Of a DNA stretch of 64,000 nt, positions 58,201-64,000 are shown piece after piece. Source of the DNA: Synaphobranchus kaupii (Eukaryota > Chordata > Actinopteri > Anguilliformes > Synaphobranchidae). The notes below the pieces were generated by a model, which was not told the DNA's origin, did no database searches, and worked only from the letters and a program-made list of their open reading frames with translations. The stretch covers positions 69,714,919 to 69,778,918 of the forward strand of contig CM056383.1 of NCBI GenBank assembly GCA_029718625.1, written 5' to 3'. Within the stretch, counting starts at the first letter, position 1; the number at the start of each line of letters is the position of its first letter. The translations under genes were made by a program, and so were the position numbers.

Positions 58201-61200
58201 GACGGTCAGGTTTAATTTGAGGGTATTTTCATCCATATCGGATGAACCGTTTAGAAATAATAACCTTTTGTACATGGCCCCCACCCCATTTTTGGGCATC
58301 CAAAAATTTTGGACAGTTTAACATAATGTAGAATAAAGTAAACTTTTTAAATATTTGGTCACATATCCTTTGCATGCCATGACTTCCTGATGTCTGTGAC
58401 CCAACAATATCAAAAGACTATTATTTTCTGGTACTCCTACAAGCAGTAGCCTACTATAACACTCTGCATTTGCATTTGAATTGGTGGGTGGGACTAGATT
58501 TAGCTGTAAATTACACTGGAACAGTATGGAACACATTGTTTTCTAAATGGCTCCAAGTCATCAAGGGTCTGACATATGAAACAAGCCTTAAACCATCACT
58601 CTGCTGCCAGAAGTACAGTAGATATTGATGGATAACTTGAAGAGTTTCTTCTCCTGACTTATTTTTCCATAAAGTTCAATAGGAAAATTTGTCAGGAGAA
58701 ACGACCCTTAAAGTGATCCATCCATATCTACTGCATATCTGGCAGCAGAGTGATGGTTTGAGGCTCGATCGATACCTCAGACCCTTGGTGATTTACAGCC
58801 ATTTTGCCAAGCATGTATTCCATACTGTTCCAGCATAATTTACAGCTAAATATAGTCCCACCCCCCAATTCCCATAGAGATCCATTCAAATGCAGAGACG
58901 TTATAGTATCGCTTCTAAGAGTACCAGAAAATAAGATATCGAGTCTCTTGATGTTGTTGGGTCACAGACATCAAGAAGTCATGGCATGCAAAGGATATGC
59001 GACCAAATATTAAAAATGATTACTTTATTCTACATTGTTAAACTGTCTAATATTTTTTGATGCCCAAAAATGGGGTGGGGGCTATGTACAAATGGTTCTA
59101 TAACTTCTAAACGGTTCATCCGATATGGATGAAAATACCCTCAAATTAAAGCTGACGGTTTCAACCCCATTGTCATTGTATCCTTTCAAACTCAGTGCTA
59201 GAATATAGAACCAAAATAACAACGAGATAATCAATGTTATTCATTTCACCGGTCAGTGGTTATAATGTTGTGGCTGATCGGTGTATATGTACCAGTGATA
59301 ATGTTCTTTTTCTTCTTTAAGTTTTCAGTTTCATCAGCAATGATGGAGAATGCTTTACAGTACTTTGCTTCTCTCACCATATCTGCCAAGCATTTTACTA
59401 TTTCAATTTGTATTTTGTTGCAATTATATTTTGCATTACCACTTGGTTCTTTTCTTCTTTTTTTTTTTGCTAACAATGGGTCATGCTTTGCTATGGTTTC
59501 TAAAATTCAGGGTGTGGAATTAACACCAGCCGCCAGACAAATCTTCAGTCAAGAATTACTTGACTGAATTCTGGGTGTTGTAGTGCAGGGATAGAAGGAA
59601 AGCCGCAGGGTCTGGTGGGGTCCCCGGGCCTGGCCCTGGAGAGCCACAGGGTGTCTGATTTTTTTCTTTTATTTTTTTTTCTTTCACCTCATAAAATCCC
59701 AGAAACCAGCTTGGTGAGTTAACTACTGTTGTTATGAGTTATAGTGAAGAACAGCAGATGACATAGCTGTGGTGGTCCAAAGTCACGTCTCTGGAGCAGC
59801 TATTTGTCTGAATACTGCTTACACATGTGGCATACAGGAGTGTATACAGTGATTGCCAGAAGAGTGGCCTGGATATCAGGCCTGAGGTATGGAAGTAATG
59901 GGACTTCATGGTCACATATTGAATTTGTGTCTGTGTCTGTGTCTGTCCCTGTTTCCCATTGATGTAGTTGTGTCAGCCGCAGCAGGCATACAAGTGTCCA
60001 TTCCAAAGCAAGAATATGAAGTTGCTAGGGGCGACAATGTCACACTGCCGTGCAACTTCGTACCCGCTGAACCCGATGTCCAAGTCATGACTGTCGCCTG
60101 GTCCGTCCTCTCTGATGACCCGGGGGAGAAAAGTGTAAGTCACACTCTCTGTACCTCCCTCTCAAATGAGCGTTTGCATCCATGTGGCTGAGTTTGGAAT
60201 AACTGCACTTGTGTGCCATTGGATCTGTGTCTTGGGGGGGGTTTGCTGAATTTACATTTCAATCCGATGTGGATTTTCGTCAGGTAATATAACACAAACT
60301 GACGAAGGTCCACATTGGGTAGAAATGCTGTGTTTACTCGCATTGTACATTATAACCAATGCCAAACCATTCTCCAAACAGGTGTAATACTCACTTGAAC
60401 CCCTCTCAGAATTACGGTACTCGGGCCGCTGCGGTGGTACAACGGTAAGAGCGCCGACTTTCAGTCGGTGCAGTTGTACTCCGAGGATCGGGGTTCGCGC
60501 CCCGATCCTGCCAGATCCTGCCGGCGCCCTGTGGGAGCAGCAATTGGCGGCTGCTTCCGGGTGGGGGGAGGGGCTCGGAGAGAATCGCTGCGCGCATAGT
60601 GGCCCTGGGCGGGCTGGAATCACGGTCAGGAGCTAGGAGTCGCCGCGCCCTGAAGAGGACGTGGCGCCCTCCAGTCCTACCGCCGGCTGACGGGGTTGTG
60701 TAGCGGTGATTCTCTAGCGGTTGGAATTGAATTAGAATAGGGGTTCAATTGTCTACTAAATTGTGAGAAAATGGGGAAAAATCAGAAACAAAATTTTAAA
60801 AAAAAAATAATTAAAAAAAAATAGAATTACGGTACTCAAATCTGTTGCTCTGTCATCTCATGCATGGAGCAAGTTTTCACTGATTGTTATAGTGAGTTTG
60901 GGATGCTGTATGTGTAGAGGGAGGTTTGCCATTATAGTGAATTGGAAGAGATCATTGGAAGAGATCGCATGAGTAGTGCTGAGTGATTGTAGCAAAGAGA
61001 AGGGGGTTCTGGGTACTGCGGTTCTGAGTGATTGTAGCCAAGAGAAGGGGTTTGTGGGTACTGCAGTGCTGAGTGTGCTCTTTAATTTCCTTTGTTTAGA
61101 AGTCCGTTGCAACATTTTTCCACCCCCCTGGGGCAGTAGACATCACGGCTGCATTTGAGAAGAAAGCCAGCTTCAAGCCGGACCTTGTCAAAAAAAGTGC

Positions 61201-64000
61201 AGACCTGGTCCTCTCCGATGTCACCCTGGCTGAAAACAAGGTGTTCGAGTGCGACGTGAAGATCCTCGGTGATGACAGTGGGGTCATGACCGCTGTCACC
61301 AGGCTGGTAGTACTCGGTGAGAGAGCCTGCCATATTACAAAGCCTACAATTTCACGTATTCTCGGTAACAGCCATTTAATGAACATTCAGTTCCAAGTTC
61401 CTCTATTTCTCAGTCCACCATACGCCACACACTTAAAGGAAACCTCCATTGGCGGGAAAACACAAATTAGAATGGGGAGTGTTAAATTAAGAACATCTCA
61501 TTCGATTCATGTTTCAGAATTGCTTACTTTTGTTTCTTGTTTTGATTTTAAAATGCTGAGGCCCATGTTTATTTAAAAAAAACGATTGAGCAATGTATTA
61601 TGGGATTGATGCTCTCTGGCTCCAAGGCCTCCCTTTTTGAAGGGGCAGTTGATTTTTCTTGGTATCCAGGGGTGTGGTTTTTATGGTTACTGATTTGATT
61701 TGGAGCTACGGCAGAAGTGTCCAGTCTTATCGGAAAAGGGCTGATAGGTTTTAACCCCACTCTCTGAAACCTGATTCAACTAGTTAACTAATCCTGCTCT
61801 TCAATCAAGACCTTTGAGTAGAATCAGGTGTCTAGTGCCCGGCTAAAAACAAAAACCTACTCCCACACTGGCCCTTTTCGGGTAAGAGTTCAGGCATTCA
61901 GCTGAATGCGGATGCACACAAAAAAACCGCACCCCTGGATACAAATGACCCTTTTAAAAAGGGAGACATTGGATCCCAGAGGATAGGACATTGATTATTT
62001 TCGTCTTACCTGTACAAGGAAAATGGTCACACTTCCAGATTAATACACAAACCGTTCAACTACAATCTATTTCAGTTGAACATTCTATTCACAGCTGTAA
62101 GTAATTGTGAGAATCCAACAAGATAACAGGAACAACGTGGTACTACAATTTAGTTTTATTGTATATGAATGTTAAAATGTATCTGTTGCACGTCAGAGCA
62201 ATGTTAAAGAGGTATGATCTGCTATAGGCCGTGCAGTTTTCATGGTTGATATTCTACCTTTGGAACGTGTATTCAGACCTAGCATAGCCACCAAACTATT
62301 CGTTATTTATATAGTTCGGGGAGCATAGCCTTTGCCTTTTCAGATACACACCCTGCTTTTTTTGGAACCTTTTTGGCGGAACACCCATTAGATAATTTGC
62401 CTTTATGAAAATGAGCATGTAAATGCCCAGAGGAATTATTAAAAGCAATGTGTGACAGCCTGCTGATGTAGATTCATCATAGGGATATGACTTCACCCAA
62501 TCCAGGCTCATTACCTACTTCCTGAAGGGGCTTTATCCATCCTTGGATTGCATGCCTGCTTCTACTCTTATACATTTAATTGGTCCAATGTGTGATCTGA
62601 TATTTTAGCTACCTGTAAGCTTATTAATTACAGCTGAGGTGTCCATTTATTAATGGTTTTAATGTTAATTAGCTATAGCCATGCCCATTATCTAATTTGG
62701 GTGAATTAATGGAAACAAAAACCAGAAATGTTACCGCACTCCAGCAATGGGGTACCCCCACCCCTGATCTAGAGTATCCAGCAGTGTGACATGCCTGGCA
62801 AGATGATCTGTGTACAGAATAAATAATGCTTCCTGATTTCGAACTAGGCCTCATTGTTTGTATGCTGAAAGGACCCAGCCTGGAGTCTGTTGCGGACTTG
62901 CGGTGTACTTAAAACTAGTGTAAAACCTCAACCAGATCCTTGCCTTATTCCCCATAGCAATTCTCCTTTTGTCTCAAACTATTGTATTTCCCAAAGGGGA
63001 CACGGTACTATAAATGTGGTCTGACGGAGGTAGCCATTGTATTAATATGGCCTGTTGATTTATACTCAATACTTTTTGCTGTATATCCCAGCATCCTGTT
63101 GGCCTTTTATTCTGCTTTGGCACAGTGTCTATGTCCAGATTGACTTGTGCTAACTATTGAGCCCACATTAACTGAGAATGTTCTAATTTGGCTCTTCCCC
63201 ACATACATAATCAAGGTAACAATTTTAATTTTGGGAAAATGTAAGAGACTTGAAGTGAAACCACAGCTAGCCGGCTTTAAGCTTTAGCCAATCATGCAAC
63301 ATTTCTTGTATTAGTGTCGTTTCATGTTCTGTGTGCAATTGTATTTCTTGGAGGAACAAACACAAAGCTTGAGAACTGAAGACTGAATTAAGGTTGAGGC
63401 AACGTCAAGGCGACGTTGACGTAACTAAGATGATGCTGAAGTAATTGAGGTGTGTTGCTCCATTCTAACATTAAGATGTTTCCCTTTGGGCAGTGGCTCC
63501 TTCCAAACCCATCTGTAAGACCCATGGAGCCACCGAATATGGCCGCAACATCAACCTGACGTGCATGTCGGAGGAGGGGTCCCCCGATCCTACATATACC
63601 TGGAAGAGATATGATGTACAGAACCGCCCTGCGTCCTTACCCCCGCGAACCACCGAGAGTATGACACTGTCTCTCCGTATATCTGTCTGTAACTTCCTGT
63701 GTCTGTAAATGCATGTCTGCTCACTGTCTGTGTCTGTCACTGTCTGTAACTCTGTCTCCATCACAGTCTGTTAGATTTATAGCGCCATGTGTATTATTGA
63801 TGAATTTGTGGAATCTCTTGTGAGAATTTAAGCCATGAATTTATTTATATACATATGTCTTCTGACCTCCTGTACTGTGCATTCTGCAGAGCAAGGCCAA
63901 TTGTCCCTCTTCAATATATCCATTGATACGTCTGGATATTACATCTGCACCTCTGAGAACAAGATCCGATCTGCATCCTGCAACATGACGCTGACCGTCT
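55262..64000 (+). CDS. gpa33: Cell-surface A33 antigen-like immunoglobulin protein, first five exons (3' end outside the window)
   Basis: Exons: 55262-55289, 59968-60134, 61100-61316, 63494-63658 and 63890 to beyond the window; phases 1, 0, 1, 1 agree. Exon 1 plus exon 2 give the signal peptide MFRGYLILAVVSAAAG. Exons 2-3 form a V-type Ig domain: Cys38 in VTLPCNF, Trp54 in VAWSV, Cys116 in VFECDV. Exons 4-5 form a C2-type domain: Cys161, Trp174 (YTWKRY), and Cys212 in SGYYICTSEN. Cys145 and Cys223 would form the extra disulfide known in A33. N-glycosylation sequons occur at Asn33, Asn158, Asn201 and Asn224. SKP-C, GSPDPTYTWKRY and DTSGYYICTS are strong A33 signatures. Known role: intestinal-epithelial adhesion/surface protein of the CTX/JAM group; transmembrane and cytoplasmic parts are not in the window. 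I chose exon 1 for its in-phase junction and signal-peptide character. Confidence 0.88.
57500..59480 (-). pseudogene. hAT-type (ZMYM1-like) transposase remnant split by another element
   Basis: On the - strand the N-side part (59476-59290) includes FSIIADETENLKKKKN, the first-Asp region of hAT transposases. The C-side part (58075-57560) includes GQAYDGAFAMSGKHSGV and, in a shifted frame, RWACRYLAE. These match the usual IADET, GxxYDGAxxMSG and TRWxCR order. A 1.2-kb inverted-repeat element sits between the two parts; frameshifts and stops occur. It lies in gpa33 intron 1 on the opposite strand. Confidence 0.75.
58076..59281. mobile_element. Foldback element, 1.2 kb near-palindrome
   Basis: The left end CCGATCAGCCACAAC and right end GTTGTGGCTGATCGG are exact inverse repeats. 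Complementarity continues through AACATTGATTATCTCGTTGT, CATCCATATCGGATGAACCG and GTCTGTGACCCAACAA almost to the centre near 58680. No transposase is encoded. The ends resemble a Tc1/mariner-like family I recall from fish. It is inserted into the hAT relic, so it is younger than that relic. Confidence 0.85.
60423..60822 (+). mobile_element. tRNA-derived SINE with 15-bp target-site duplication
   Basis: A tRNA-like head (TGGTACAACGGTAAGAGCGC; box B GGTTCGCGCCC) is followed by a GC-rich body and an A-rich tail with TTAAAAAAAAAT. AGAATTACGGTACTC flanks it exactly at 60408-60422 and 60823-60837, proof of retrotransposition. It sits in gpa33 intron 2 in the sense direction. Perfect flanks suggest a young insertion. 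It is not a functional tRNA gene: the acceptor stem does not close. Confidence 0.9.
61317..63493 (+). other. gpa33: gpa33 intron 3
   Basis: No exon or clear repeat array is seen. A stretch at about 62860-63200 (TACTATAAATGTGGTCTGAC, ATCCCAGCATCCTGTTGGCC) resembles an old CR1/L3-type LINE tail as I recall it, with low certainty. Confidence 0.4.

Noticed and set aside
58460..58475. An ATTTGCAT octamer in gpa33 intron 1
   Set aside because: It lies inside the foldback element and so is probably a copy-borne word, not a local regulatory site.
60430..60510. A possible functional tRNA gene
   Set aside because: It has box A and B but no closing acceptor stem; it is followed by a SINE body and flanked by a target duplication.

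Overview
The window reads as nuclear DNA of a ray-finned (teleost-type) fish. It has vertebrate genes split into short exons with GT-AG introns, a tRNA-headed V-SINE-like element, a second tRNA-derived SINE, Tc1-like and hAT-like transposase relics, and very heavy micro- and minisatellite content. I cannot name the species.

Layout. (1) 1-8851, + strand: the 3' part of setdb1 (H3K9 methyltransferase), five exons carrying the second half of the bifurcated SET domain and the post-SET cysteines. Every intron seen is largely a different minisatellite. (2) 8852-26337: mostly tandem arrays (50, 61, 49, 30 and 29 bp units), a 500-N assembly gap, a long inverted-repeat element, and one candidate signal-peptide exon at 11287-11344. 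Its place and strand fit cd247, but I find no further exon. (3) 26338-39404, - strand: a full pou2f1 (Oct-1) coding sequence in 14 exons that joins in frame to 649 codons plus stop, with POU-specific domain and homeodomain. (4) 42702-50231, - strand: styxl2/dusp27, a muscle pseudophosphatase, five coding exons, 1177 codons plus stop, with a probable 5'UTR exon and MEF2/E-box promoter near 52.2-52.3 kb. (5) 55262 to the window end, + strand: the first five exons of gpa33 (A33 antigen-like immunoglobulin protein). The order and relative strands of gpa33, styxl2 and pou2f1 match my recollection of human 1q24; setdb1 lies elsewhere on human chromosome 1.

The most unusual property is how the tandem repeats sit relative to splice sites. 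In at least six exons the repeat begins at, or duplicates, the 5' splice site itself, giving tandem rows of decoy donors. The extreme case is setdb1, where about 92 copies of an 18-bp unit each repeat the CAG|GTAACAT donor of the preceding exon. There 18 is a multiple of three and the host reading frame stays open through the array, so use of any decoy would add hexapeptides in frame to a histone methyltransferase. In pou2f1 the decoys instead lead to stops or frameshifts. These are sequence observations; whether decoys are used is unknown.

The genes do not form an operon or pathway. setdb1 is a ubiquitous chromatin repressor, pou2f1 a ubiquitous octamer-binding factor, styxl2 a muscle gene and gpa33 an epithelial surface protein.
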